Shown here: piece by piece, positions 1 to 4,666 of the stretch | Layout of the letters: each line of letters begins with the position of its first letter | Position numbering within the stretch: the first letter of the stretch is position 1 | Assembly: GCA_012964965.1 (NCBI GenBank) | Contig: DTTB01000111.1 | Span: 1-7,583 of the forward strand | Reading direction: 5' to 3' | DNA length: 7,583 nt | DNA from: Candidatus Nitrosopelagicus sp. | GTDB lineage: Archaea; Thermoproteota; Nitrososphaeria; Nitrososphaerales; Nitrosopumilaceae | The notes under the pieces: generated by a model | The model's input: the letters and a program-made list of their open reading frames with translations, nothing else | Databases searched by the model: none | What the model was told of the DNA's origin: nothing | Made by a program: the position numbers and the translations under genes

Positions 1-359
1 TTATTCTTCTTTGTAGCCCAATACGCCAAGTCCAATAGCATACAAGATGGAATCCACATTGGATGAACAATGAAATCCACAGGATAGCCAAGTGCAAACC
101 ATGCAACTTTAGCGACCCAAGTATAGACTTGCATAATTAGGCCATAATATGCGCCTGTGCCAGGAACACCTGTAAACGTGATATAGTAAACAGCACCTAC
201 CACTGTCATCAGGGTATTAGCTATGGAAAATACTACAAATGATGTCCAAGCCCAGTCTGTATAGAAGATATAGTCTCCTGAGTTGATTGTTAGTAAAGTG
301 GAGTTAACTGCAACTACTACTATGAATAAGTAGTGCGTACATCGTCTAAGCCAGACCAT
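1..359 (-). CDS. amoA: Ammonia monooxygenase subunit A (AmoA), 3' end outside window
   Basis: This is a membrane subunit of the copper-dependent archaeal ammonia monooxygenase, which oxidises ammonia to hydroxylamine as the first step of nitrification. The reverse strand from the ATG at 359 reads MVWLRRCTHYLFIVVVAVNS, the nearly invariant N-terminus of archaeal AmoA. Further family stretches follow: INSGDYIFYTDWAWTS, TFTGVPGTGAYY and LLDLAYWATKKN. There are 119 complete codons before the window edge; the full family length is about 216 residues, so roughly the C-terminal 45% is missing. Hydrophobic membrane segments alternate with short loops. The gene has its own TATA-like box about 26 nt upstream and lies 134 bp downstream of amoX on the same strand. 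Residues around 91-106 (GYPVDFIVHPMWIPSC) differ from the more usual GYPYDFIVTPVWLPSA, suggesting a divergent lineage. The identification is very secure. Confidence 0.97.
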   Translation of the reverse strand, partial: MVWLRRCTHYLFIVVVAVNSTLLTINSGDYIFYTDWAWTSFVVFSIANTLMTVVGAVYYITFTGVPGTGAYYGLIMQVYTWVAKVAWFALGYPVDFIVHPMWIPSCMLLDLAYWATKKN

Positions 360-381
360 TAACGATCTTGCACTAGAGTGA

Positions 382-391
382 CTATATAAAA
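382..391 (-). promoter_or_regulatory. TATA-like box of amoA
   Basis: The reverse strand reads TTTTATATAG, centred about 27 nt upstream of the amoA ATG at 359. That is the expected archaeal TATA-to-start spacing, so transcription would begin within a few bases of the start codon, giving an almost leaderless mRNA. amoA could therefore be transcribed independently of amoX. The box overlaps a perfect 12-bp AT-only palindrome at 386-397. Confidence 0.6.
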
Positions 392-439
392 TTTTATGAA
401 ATTTCGCAGATCGAGACGCATGAATAAACCTGTGAATTA

Positions 440-480
440 ATGAAAAATTGTTGAAAAAAATGATAAAAAGAGGAAAATAA
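440..480 (-). terminator. T-rich putative terminator downstream of amoX
   Basis: On the reverse strand, about 15-50 nt past the amoX stop, the sequence contains CTCTTTTTATCATTTTTTTC and further short T runs. Oligo-T stretches without a strong hairpin are the usual archaeal intrinsic termination signal. It would at least partly separate amoX from the amoA promoter downstream. This is inferred from base composition only. Confidence 0.4.
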
Positions 481-493
481 GGATTTTCTATTT

Positions 494-853
494 CTAAGAG
501 ATGAACATCGCTACGTATAACATAAACGCAGTTGTACCGCCTAATGTACCAGCAATTAAACCATTACTTCGCCTAGTCGTACCTTCTTCTACAACCTTAA
601 CGCAGAATAGATAACCAATTGCTTCAACAATTGTTAATACAATCATTGCAAAGTGACCACTTGCTGATGCGTATGCCCATGGATAATACAGGTAACCAAC
701 CATCGTTCCAAACACTGTTGCGAAAAATGCTCCCAAATATGATAGGGTTATAATACCAACCATGTTTTCGACACGTCTACCAATCATGGCTTCAACGTCA
801 GCACGACTGGCTCCGCCGCTACCACCACTGCCAAATCCCTTTGGTAATGCCAT
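494..853 (-). CDS. amoX: AmoX, small membrane subunit of archaeal ammonia monooxygenase
   Basis: This 119-residue protein matches the AmoX (formerly orf38) type that accompanies amoA in ammonia-oxidising archaea and copurifies with the AMO complex. It has no enzymatic motif and is thought to be structural within the membrane complex. The N-terminus is Gly/Ser-rich (FGSGGSGGAS, residues 7-16), followed by a short charged stretch. Three hydrophobic segments lie near residues 32-56, 66-86 and 97-118. The ATG at 853 is supported by a TATA-like box centred about 26 nt upstream. The gene lies immediately upstream of amoA on the same strand, as in other AOA. In Nitrosopumilus the other neighbour would be amoC; here it is a divergently oriented amoB. 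The identification rests on context, length, topology and recalled family resemblance. Confidence 0.92.
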   Translation of the reverse strand: MALPKGFGSGGSGGASRADVEAMIGRRVENMVGIITLSYLGAFFATVFGTMVGYLYYPWAYASASGHFAMIVLTIVEAIGYLFCVKVVEEGTTRRSNGLIAGTLGGTTAFMLYVAMFIS

Positions 854-875
854 GCCCGATTTAACTAGAGAATGC

Positions 876-882
876 TATTAAA
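876..882 (-). promoter_or_regulatory. TATA-like box of amoX
   Basis: The reverse strand reads AGTTTAATAG with its core TTTAATA centred about 26 nt from the ATG at 853. This predicts transcription starting at or next to the start codon (a leaderless amoX mRNA) and supports the chosen start. Confidence 0.5.
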
Positions 883-1021
883 CTTTTCTTAATATTCGGG
901 AAATGATATTATGATCTTCCTTTGATTTAGGAGTAAAAAGTTCACTTTTCAATAATTTTGGTTTATTCATGAATTTATGAGGTTTTGAGGCAGAATGTCA
1001 GGATCGGATTTTACATGAAAA

Positions 1022-1029
1022 CTTATATC
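1022..1029 (+). promoter_or_regulatory. TATA-like box of amoB
   Basis: The sequence CTTATATC is preceded by an A-rich ACATGAAAA that could serve as the BRE. Its centre lies about 39 nt upstream of the amoB ATG at 1065, predicting a short leader of about 12 nt. The core resembles the TTATATT box in front of the S3Ae gene. Confidence 0.5.
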
Positions 1030-1064
1030 TTTGTTTTATTCCATTTCAGTAATACGGGATAAGT

Positions 1065-1631
1065 ATGGTCGATAGAAAATTTATGGCAATAGCGGTTGGA
1101 GCAATATTTGTTCTTGGTATGTATGGTCCAAATATTGCGGAAATACTACTACCTGCTGAAGCACATGGTGTACAGGCACAACTGCAAAGTCGTTTCATCA
1201 AAATTGAAGATGAAGCGATTACAAGACAATCACTATCTACCGGTGAAACACTTACTCTTTCTGGAAAATTGGTAAGTCTTGTGGAAAGAGATAATCGAGG
1301 ATGGATTTCTCTATTCTCAGAATCAACAAACTCCGGTAACAGATGGGAGATTATGGCTAGAGACCCACCAGGAGTTGTATTTATTATACCTGGCAACGAT
1401 GTTACACCTTACTCGGTAACAGCTAAAGCGCTTGAACCCGGTGTATATCACGTTCACACTCAGCTCAATGTAGCTAATGTAGGACCAGGACTTGGACCTG
1501 GAACAACTGTTGTAGTAGATGGCGAAATTATTGTAAAACCAATTGGATGGGGTATGATAGCATACCAAAGCATTATGATTGGTGCTGCATATGTAGTTAC
1601 TTTTGCCACAAGACCCTGGAAAGTAATCTAA
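1065..1631 (+). CDS. amoB: Ammonia monooxygenase subunit B (AmoB)
   Basis: This 188-residue protein is the copper-binding extracytoplasmic subunit of archaeal AMO. The order is an N-terminal membrane/signal segment (about residues 6-28), a cupredoxin-like β domain (about 34-158) and one C-terminal membrane helix (about 162-181) ending in RPWKVI. The CuB-site ligands of the bacterial homologue PmoB (His33, His137, His139) have clear counterparts: His34 just after the likely cleavage/anchor region (LPAEAHG), and His129 and His131 in GVYHVHTQL. As in other archaea, the second cupredoxin domain of bacterial AmoB/PmoB is absent, and the length is normal for the archaeal form. The ATG at 1065 follows a TATA-like box and a short leader. 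A T-rich stretch follows the stop. The gene is divergent from amoX, with no amoC in between. Confidence 0.96.
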   Translation: MVDRKFMAIAVGAIFVLGMYGPNIAEILLPAEAHGVQAQLQSRFIKIEDEAITRQSLSTGETLTLSGKLVSLVERDNRGWISLFSESTNSGNRWEIMARDPPGVVFIIPGNDVTPYSVTAKALEPGVYHVHTQLNVANVGPGLGPGTTVVVDGEIIVKPIGWGMIAYQSIMIGAAYVVTFATRPWKVI

Positions 1632-1637
1632 CCAAAA

Positions 1638-1661
1638 ACCTTTTCTTCTTTTCATTTTTAT
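1638..1661 (+). terminator. T-rich putative terminator of amoB
   Basis: Six bases after the amoB stop comes a pyrimidine-rich stretch, CTTTTCTTCTTTTCATTTTT, with several T runs and no evident hairpin. This is the usual form of archaeal intrinsic terminators and would isolate amoB from the hypothetical gene that starts 105 bp downstream. Confidence 0.5.
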
Positions 1662-1736
1662 AATATTAGTTAATTTGCCATACTTTTTTCATCCTCAAAA
1701 TAGCAATAATTATCAATTCTACAGATCACTAAAATC

Positions 1737-2048
1737 ATGAATTATATTTTTAAGATTGAAAAACTTGATATTTTTGAAAGTTATTTTAAGGGAAAAGTAA
1801 GGATCGGAAAAGATGAATTTACAATAAATATCCAAAATGAAAGAAGGGGCAAAGTGTTGCGACTTCCATTTTTGCTGAATACAAAAAGAAGTGTTCTTGT
1901 TAGATGCTCTGGTCCTGGTGTCTCTGTTGAGGACTATGTTGAATATAGAGGTGAATCAGAATGGCTTGAAATTGATTCTGATCAAATCACATTTTACATT
2001 GCTGACCACCAGGACCAGTTTGATACTATTGAGATAATAGAATTATAG
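1737..2048 (+). CDS. Unrecognised 103-residue soluble protein
   Basis: I do not recognise this protein. It has no signal peptide, membrane segment or metal-binding motif. The alternating hydrophobic/polar pattern through most of the chain suggests a small β-rich fold. The middle is basic (NERRGKVLRL, LLNTKRSVLVRCSG, with a single Cys at about residue 57) and the C-terminal half strongly acidic (VEDYVEYRGESEWLEIDSD, then DHQDQFDTIEIIEL). An AT-rich stretch CAATAATTATC about 27 nt before the ATG may be its promoter. Codon use and AT content match the neighbours, so there is no sign of transfer. It reads in the same direction as amoB but is separated by a T-rich terminator-like stretch, so an operon is unlikely. 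Its consistent coding character, and a start and stop that fit between the neighbouring genes, support it being real. Confidence 0.7.
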   Translation: MNYIFKIEKLDIFESYFKGKVRIGKDEFTINIQNERRGKVLRLPFLLNTKRSVLVRCSGPGVSVEDYVEYRGESEWLEIDSDQITFYIADHQDQFDTIEIIEL

Positions 2049-2054
2049 AAACGA

Positions 2055-2061
2055 CTTTATG
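2055..2061 (+). promoter_or_regulatory. Possible TATA-like box of the 182-residue membrane-protein gene
   Basis: The sequence CTTTATG is centred about 25 nt before the ATG at 2083, which would give a leaderless mRNA. A T run (2070-2077) lies between this box and the start and could also terminate transcription coming from the gene upstream. The box is weak and the call tentative. Confidence 0.35.
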
Positions 2062-2082
2062 CAAATCTGGTTTTTTTAATTT

Positions 2083-2631
2083 ATGCGTTGGCCAGGACTT
2101 GGAGATCCAAGGAAGCGAAGAAAAACCTTCAGATTTCTCATATTATTGCTCATAATTGGAGTCTCTGTTGGTGTTGCAAGTAGTGTACTTCAGGGATTTC
2201 TAGGTCAGAGTGATCCACTCAAGGTTTGCATTAATGACAGAAATACCCCATACAAAATCACTGCAACATTGGAACTCCATGTAGATGGAAACAAGGCTGC
2301 CGTTCCGGCAAATATTGGATTTGACAATGTTGAAGAGGATGGTCTTTTCGACTCTGTTTGCCAAAGGACTTTGTATACCATAACCGATGATGGTGTGATT
2401 TATGCCGAGTGGGAAGAAGAATATCCATTTGAGATTGGTCATTTTCTTTGGATTTGGGACTTTCCATTAAAGGACATGGATCTATCAAAATCTAGAATTA
2501 TTGTAAATGGAGTAGAATCCAAGTTATTTATCAACGAGCCTCTAGTTCAAGGATACCACTACAAAGCCGAGTTTACTACAAAGGAACATGAAGAATCCAA
2601 GGATACAGACTTTTTGCCACCTGACTTGTAA
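2083..2631 (+). CDS. Membrane-anchored protein, His-depleted relative of an LHTHD/IHxE-type family
   Basis: This 182-residue protein starts with a basic N-terminus (RKRRK at 10-14) and one membrane segment (about 16-38), followed by a domain that probably lies outside the membrane. The stretch VDGNKAAVPANIGFDN (about 67-82), then Cys93 with QRTLYTITDDGVIYAEW, then FEIGHFLWIWDFPL (about 116-129), follows the layout of a conserved family I recall from archaea and Chloroflexi. In those proteins the same positions read roughly ING-x-IPANIGI, C-x-LHTHD-x-SGIIHIES and LGxFFxIWG. Here the histidines of the LHTHD and IHxE motifs are replaced by Tyr, Ile and other residues, so any metal site built from them is lost. 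Two cysteines remain (49 and 93) and may form a disulfide. Function is unknown. The gene lies 34 bp after the 103-residue protein gene, and its stop faces a convergent small zinc-finger gene 24 bp away. Confidence 0.75.
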   Translation: MRWPGLGDPRKRRKTFRFLILLLIIGVSVGVASSVLQGFLGQSDPLKVCINDRNTPYKITATLELHVDGNKAAVPANIGFDNVEEDGLFDSVCQRTLYTITDDGVIYAEWEEEYPFEIGHFLWIWDFPLKDMDLSKSRIIVNGVESKLFINEPLVQGYHYKAEFTTKEHEESKDTDFLPPDL

Positions 2632-2655
2632 GGGTAAGAAATTGACTAGTTTTTT

Positions 2656-2793
2656 TCACTCTTCTTCTTGTTTATAATGCCGCCTGATTTTAACATTAGC
2701 CACCTTATCCTCAATTTTTAAACATTCAAGCCATTCTTCCTGGCTATGTTCAGAAATTTCTCTATTACAGATTGAACAAATATTTTCATCCAT
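2656..2793 (-). CDS. Very small CCHC zinc-finger-like protein (45 residues)
   Basis: The reverse strand encodes MDENICSICNREISEHSQEE and then a second Cys-containing stretch and a charged tail ending in QEEE, terminated by TGA. Cys6 and Cys9 (CSIC), His16 and Cys24 give a C-x2-C-x6-H-x7-C arrangement suited to one zinc ion. The C-terminal third is basic then acidic. It has no membrane segment. The gene sits 38 bp downstream of, and on the same strand as, the 69-residue zinc-finger-like gene, which shares the C-x2-C-x6-H spacing; the two are probably cotranscribed. Its stop is 24 bp from the convergent stop of the membrane-protein gene. No Shine-Dalgarno sequence is visible. The metal-ligand pattern and tidy packing between genes argue that it is real despite the small size; target and function are unknown. 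Confidence 0.6.
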   Translation of the reverse strand: MDENICSICNREISEHSQEEWLECLKIEDKVANVKIRRHYKQEEE

Positions 2794-2831
2794 AAAAATA
2801 GATAAACGTTCTAGTTTTAGACTTTTTCGAT

Positions 2832-3041
2832 TTATCGATTTTTGTAAAGCTTTTTTAGTCTTTCAAAATTTTCAGATTTGTCCTTAGATGTATATGAAAA
2901 TCGTTTTCCAATGCAATCTTTAGTATGTTTTTTCACATTCTGGTGACAGAAAGGGCAAATGATATCAGGTGTAAAATGAGATCCCTCATAATCGTTTTTT
3001 TGTTCTAATTCAGGTTCTGGCTCTGGTTCAGGCTCAATCAT
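2832..3041 (-). CDS. Small CCHC zinc-finger-like protein with Glu-Pro repeat (69 residues)
   Basis: The protein begins with an acidic low-complexity MIEPEPEPEPELEQ stretch, probably disordered. A compact ICPFCHQNVKKHTKDC motif follows: Cys29, Cys32, His39 and Cys43, spaced C-x2-C-x6-H-x3-C, a plausible single-zinc knuckle. The C-terminus is Lys-rich and probably helical (about residues 53-69), with the look of a nucleic-acid- or protein-binding tail. It has no membrane segment. A possible TATA-like TTTTGTATT on the reverse strand lies about 25 nt upstream of the ATG at 3041. The gene follows the small membrane-protein gene on the same strand, behind a T-rich stretch, and precedes the 45-residue zinc-finger gene. 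Short zinc-finger proteins of this kind are common in thaumarchaea, but no function can be assigned here. Confidence 0.68.
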   Translation of the reverse strand: MIEPEPEPEPELEQKNDYEGSHFTPDIICPFCHQNVKKHTKDCIGKRFSYTSKDKSENFERLKKLYKNR

Positions 3042-3082
3042 GAAAATAGAAAGGTCAGGAAATACAAAAGTCTATCATCGTA

Positions 3083-3112
3083 ATAAAATGAAAAAGAATA
3101 AAATTAATTTTT
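3083..3112 (-). terminator. T-rich putative terminator after the 103-residue membrane-protein gene
   Basis: Immediately past the stop at 3113, the reverse strand shows several T runs (ATTTTATTCTTTTTCATTTT) with no clear hairpin. It would end transcription before the small zinc-finger gene, which has its own TATA-like sequence. Confidence 0.4.
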
Positions 3113-3424
3113 TTACCAGTATTTTCCGTTATCTGGTATAAGGCCAATACCTTCGTTTTCGAAGTGTCTGTCTAACTCATCAACCCATTTCTCACGGTTG
3201 TCTTTATATGACCATCCGTGAACTCGAATCCAATATCCAATAACTCCAAGAAGGAATATTGAAAACATCATTGTACCAAATATGTACAGCATGACATCAT
3301 AGAATAATGGGTCATAGTTTGGTCCTATTTGTCCAGTAATACTAGATAGAATGCTAAGTACTGTCCCAAAGATAGGAATCATCAATAATTTGACTGATAG
3401 AATGCATATATACATTTCTGTCAT
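3113..3424 (-). CDS. Small two-helix membrane protein, candidate AMO accessory subunit (AmoY or AmoZ)
   Basis: This 103-residue protein has two clear membrane segments (about residues 6-29 and 42-66). A short loop with GQIGPNYDP lies between them, and a charged C-terminal tail follows (WSYKDNREKW, then VDELDRHFEN, ending NGKYW). No catalytic or cofactor motif is visible. Two small membrane proteins, AmoY and AmoZ, have been described as additional AMO subunits unique to ammonia-oxidising archaea, with genes linked to amo in streamlined genomes. This gene and the one upstream on the same strand (3508-3825) fit in size, topology and location. I cannot decide which letter applies, and a homology search is needed to confirm. 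The start at 3424 is the first ATG; the ATG three codons later is possible. The 83-bp gap from the upstream gene contains a T-rich stretch, so separate transcription is likely. Confidence 0.82.
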   Translation of the reverse strand: MTEMYICILSVKLLMIPIFGTVLSILSSITGQIGPNYDPLFYDVMLYIFGTMMFSIFLLGVIGYWIRVHGWSYKDNREKWVDELDRHFENEGIGLIPDNGKYW

Positions 3425-3478
3425 TATCAGGAAGTAAAAAATTTGGTGCTCTAAAGAATATCATACGATGGAAAACTT

Positions 3479-3500
3479 GAATAAAATATGGAAAAAGAAA
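3479..3500 (-). terminator. T-rich putative terminator after the upstream small membrane-protein gene
   Basis: The reverse strand past the stop at 3508 reads CTTTCTTTTTCCATATTTTA. This pyrimidine/T-rich run without a strong hairpin is a likely archaeal transcription end site. Confidence 0.35.
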
Positions 3501-3507
3501 GTTGTTT

Positions 3508-3825
3508 CTATCCGCGTCCGTATGCAGCATATCTACCAGCTCTTCCTCTTACAAAGAAAGCTGTAGCAATTCCTCCAAATATTAGACCTGCAATTATAGA
3601 TGCGCCTAATACACCATTTGCATCAAGGTATGGAGTTCCTGAACCTGTTGCGGGGTTGTCTGCAGCTTTCTGAACTTTTCTTTCTGCAAGAATTAGCTGT
3701 TCTTCAAGTGTTGGTCCACCTGCATCGCCCAAGGCAGAATATGCCCAAACTACTGGAACCATTGTAATTGCACCAATGACAAAAATAGCCATGATACTTA
3801 CACCCAAAATCATAGTTCGATTCAT
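3508..3825 (-). CDS. Small two-helix membrane protein, second candidate AMO accessory subunit (AmoY or AmoZ)
   Basis: I choose the ATG at 3825 (105 residues) over an in-frame GTG at 3849. A TATA-like TTAAATAATAA at 3853-3863 predicts transcription starting near 3833, downstream of the GTG. The protein begins MNRTMILGVS and has a first hydrophobic segment at about 4-29 that could be a signal anchor. A loop with an amphipathic acidic/basic helix follows (TLEEQLILAERKVQKAA, about 39-55), then a Gly/Pro-rich NPATGSGTPYLDANG stretch. A second membrane helix (about 72-92) leads to a short basic, Gly/Tyr-rich tail (RGRAGRYAAYGRG). No catalytic motif is visible. Location near amo, small size and membrane topology make it, with the gene at 3113-3424, a candidate for AmoY/AmoZ. 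It is divergent from the S15 gene, which starts 115 bp away. Confidence 0.82.
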   Translation of the reverse strand: MNRTMILGVSIMAIFVIGAITMVPVVWAYSALGDAGGPTLEEQLILAERKVQKAADNPATGSGTPYLDANGVLGASIIAGLIFGGIATAFFVRGRAGRYAAYGRG

Positions 3826-3852
3826 CGTTAACCTGTTAAAATCTCCCACCTG

Positions 3853-3863
3853 TTATTATTTAA
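3853..3863 (-). promoter_or_regulatory. TATA-like box deciding the start of the 105-residue membrane-protein gene
   Basis: The reverse strand reads GTTAAATAATAA, close to the archaeal TATA consensus. With the usual spacing of about 26 nt, transcription would start around 3833, eight bases before the ATG at 3825. The GTG at 3849 would then lie upstream of the transcript. Confidence 0.55.
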
Positions 3864-3911
3864 CTTTTTTCTAAGATTCAGTGCTGAAAATCCGAGGGAT
3901 CTCAAGTAACG

Positions 3912-3919
3912 TTTATGTT
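3912..3919 (+). promoter_or_regulatory. TATA-like box of the S15 gene
   Basis: The sequence TTTATGTT is centred about 26 nt before the ATG at 3941. It predicts a leaderless mRNA beginning at that ATG and supports it over the upstream in-frame ATG at 3881. Confidence 0.45.
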
Positions 3920-3940
3920 AGTTTTAAAAATTTAGCCGTC

Positions 3941-4390
3941 ATGGGTCGTCTTCATACACATAACCATGGTAAATCACACTCCACAAGACCTCTAGTGTCA
4001 GAAATTCCCTCTTGGGTAAAAATCGAGGCAAAAGAGATTGAAGAACTGATTGTGAAATATGGAAAAGAGGATCTAACAGCAAGCCAGATTGGTATAAAAT
4101 TAAGGGATCAGCATTCAGTTCCTCTAGTACAACCTATTTTAAAAAAGACAATTACGCAGGTTTTGGAAGAAAATGAGCTGAAAACTGAGCTCCCAGAGGA
4201 CTTGAATAATATTGTTAACAAAGCAGTTGGCTTACAAAAACACCTAAAATCAAACAAGGGAGATAGAAGAAATGTACGTTCGCTTGAATTAATCGAGGCT
4301 AAGGTTCACCGCCTGTCAGTTTACTACAAGAAAATTGGTAGAATTCCAAAAAATTGGAAATACAAATCTGTAATTGCTAACTTAGAGTAA
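3941..4390 (+). CDS. rps15: 30S ribosomal protein S15
   Basis: This small-subunit ribosomal protein binds 16S rRNA in the platform region. From the ATG at 3941 the protein is 149 residues and begins MGRLHTHNHGKSHSTRP, the typical start of archaeal/eukaryotic S15 with its N-terminal extension. The bacterial-like S15 core occupies the C-terminal half, with the conserved stretches LQKHLKSNKGDRRNVRSL and AKVHRLSVYYKKIGRIPKNW. An in-frame ATG at 3881 would add 20 residues unlike any S15 and is rejected. A TATA-like box with leaderless spacing also favours 3941. The gene is divergent from the small membrane-protein gene and followed after 33 bp by the pcc1-like gene on the same strand, so the two are probably cotranscribed. 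Confidence 0.96.
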   Translation: MGRLHTHNHGKSHSTRPLVSEIPSWVKIEAKEIEELIVKYGKEDLTASQIGIKLRDQHSVPLVQPILKKTITQVLEENELKTELPEDLNNIVNKAVGLQKHLKSNKGDRRNVRSLELIEAKVHRLSVYYKKIGRIPKNWKYKSVIANLE

Positions 4391-4423
4391 CGGTAAAGTA
4401 TCTTAACAGGCTATTTAGAAGAA

Positions 4424-4666
4424 ATGCCGCTAATGTCAAAAGTTCAGGTCACTTTGAATAATATTTCAAAAAAAAAGGCTGCCACAATTAAAAAGGCATT
4501 AGAGCCAGATAATGTTAATTTCCCAAATGGATTATCACTTGAAATTAACAATGTTGATAACAAACTTGTTTTTAATTTCCAAGGTATTGGTGACATAAAA
4601 AAATTGATTGCTACAGTTGATGAAGTTTTAGAACATGTAAAACTTGCATCGGAGGTAATTAAATAA
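4424..4666 (+). CDS. pcc1: KEOPS complex subunit Pcc1-like protein
   Basis: This 80-residue protein resembles the Pcc1 (CTAG/Pcc1) family, the small dimerising subunit of the KEOPS complex. KEOPS makes the universal N6-threonylcarbamoyladenosine (t6A) at position 37 of tRNAs reading ANN codons. The visible pattern is a short β strand (KVQVTLNNIS), a helix (KKKAATIKKALEPDN), two β strands (GLSLEINNVDNKLVFNFQG) and a C-terminal helix (DIKKLIATVDEVLEHVKLASEVI), the Pcc1 fold order and length. It starts at 4424, or at the in-frame ATG at 4433; neither has a clear ribosome binding site. Its last base overlaps the serS start (TAATG), implying translational coupling. Placement between S15 and other translation genes matches the archaeal habit of clustering Pcc1 with ribosomal genes. 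The assignment rests on fold pattern and context. Confidence 0.78.
   Translation: MPLMSKVQVTLNNISKKKAATIKKALEPDNVNFPNGLSLEINNVDNKLVFNFQGIGDIKKLIATVDEVLEHVKLASEVIK
4651..4656 (+). promoter_or_regulatory. Shine-Dalgarno site of serS inside the pcc1 3' end
   Basis: The sequence GGAGGT lies nine bases before the ATG at 4666, inside the last codons of pcc1. It is the clearest ribosome binding site in the window. It contrasts with the apparently leaderless neighbouring genes and confirms that serS is translated from within a polycistronic mRNA. Confidence 0.8.

Larger units (their letters stand above)
854..1064. promoter_or_regulatory. Divergent amoX / amoB intergenic control region
   Basis: These 211 bp separate the divergent amoX (leftward) and amoB (rightward) genes and hold both promoters. 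No ORF of interest is present, and the gap is too short for amoC (about 190 codons). Visible structures are a perfect 10-bp palindrome ATTCATGAAT at 965-974 and a small inverted repeat, AAAAG-TTCA-CTTTT, at about 945-958. Either could be an operator or simply a consequence of AT-richness. Confidence 0.6.

Noticed and set aside
854..1064. Possible amoC remnant between amoX and amoB
   Set aside because: The 211 bp are too short and AT-rich, and contain no membrane-helix-encoding frame; they look like an ordinary divergent promoter region.
1046..1655. Two reverse-strand ORFs of 110-116 codons overlapping amoB
   Set aside because: They are shadows of amoB, which has complete family features on the plus strand; the translations show no coherent domain.
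3488..3673. Plus-strand 61-codon ORF opposite the small membrane-protein gene
   Set aside because: It is a Pro/Ala-rich antisense reading of a clear coding sequence, with no promoter of its own.
3826..3849. GTG start at 3849 for the 105-residue membrane protein
   Set aside because: The TATA-like box at 3853-3863 puts the transcription start near 3833, after this GTG; the ATG at 3825 is also followed directly by the membrane segment.
3881..3940. Upstream in-frame ATG adding 20 residues to S15
   Set aside because: The extra residues do not resemble archaeal S15, whose conserved start MGRLHTH coincides with the ATG at 3941, and the TATA-like box lies inside the extension.
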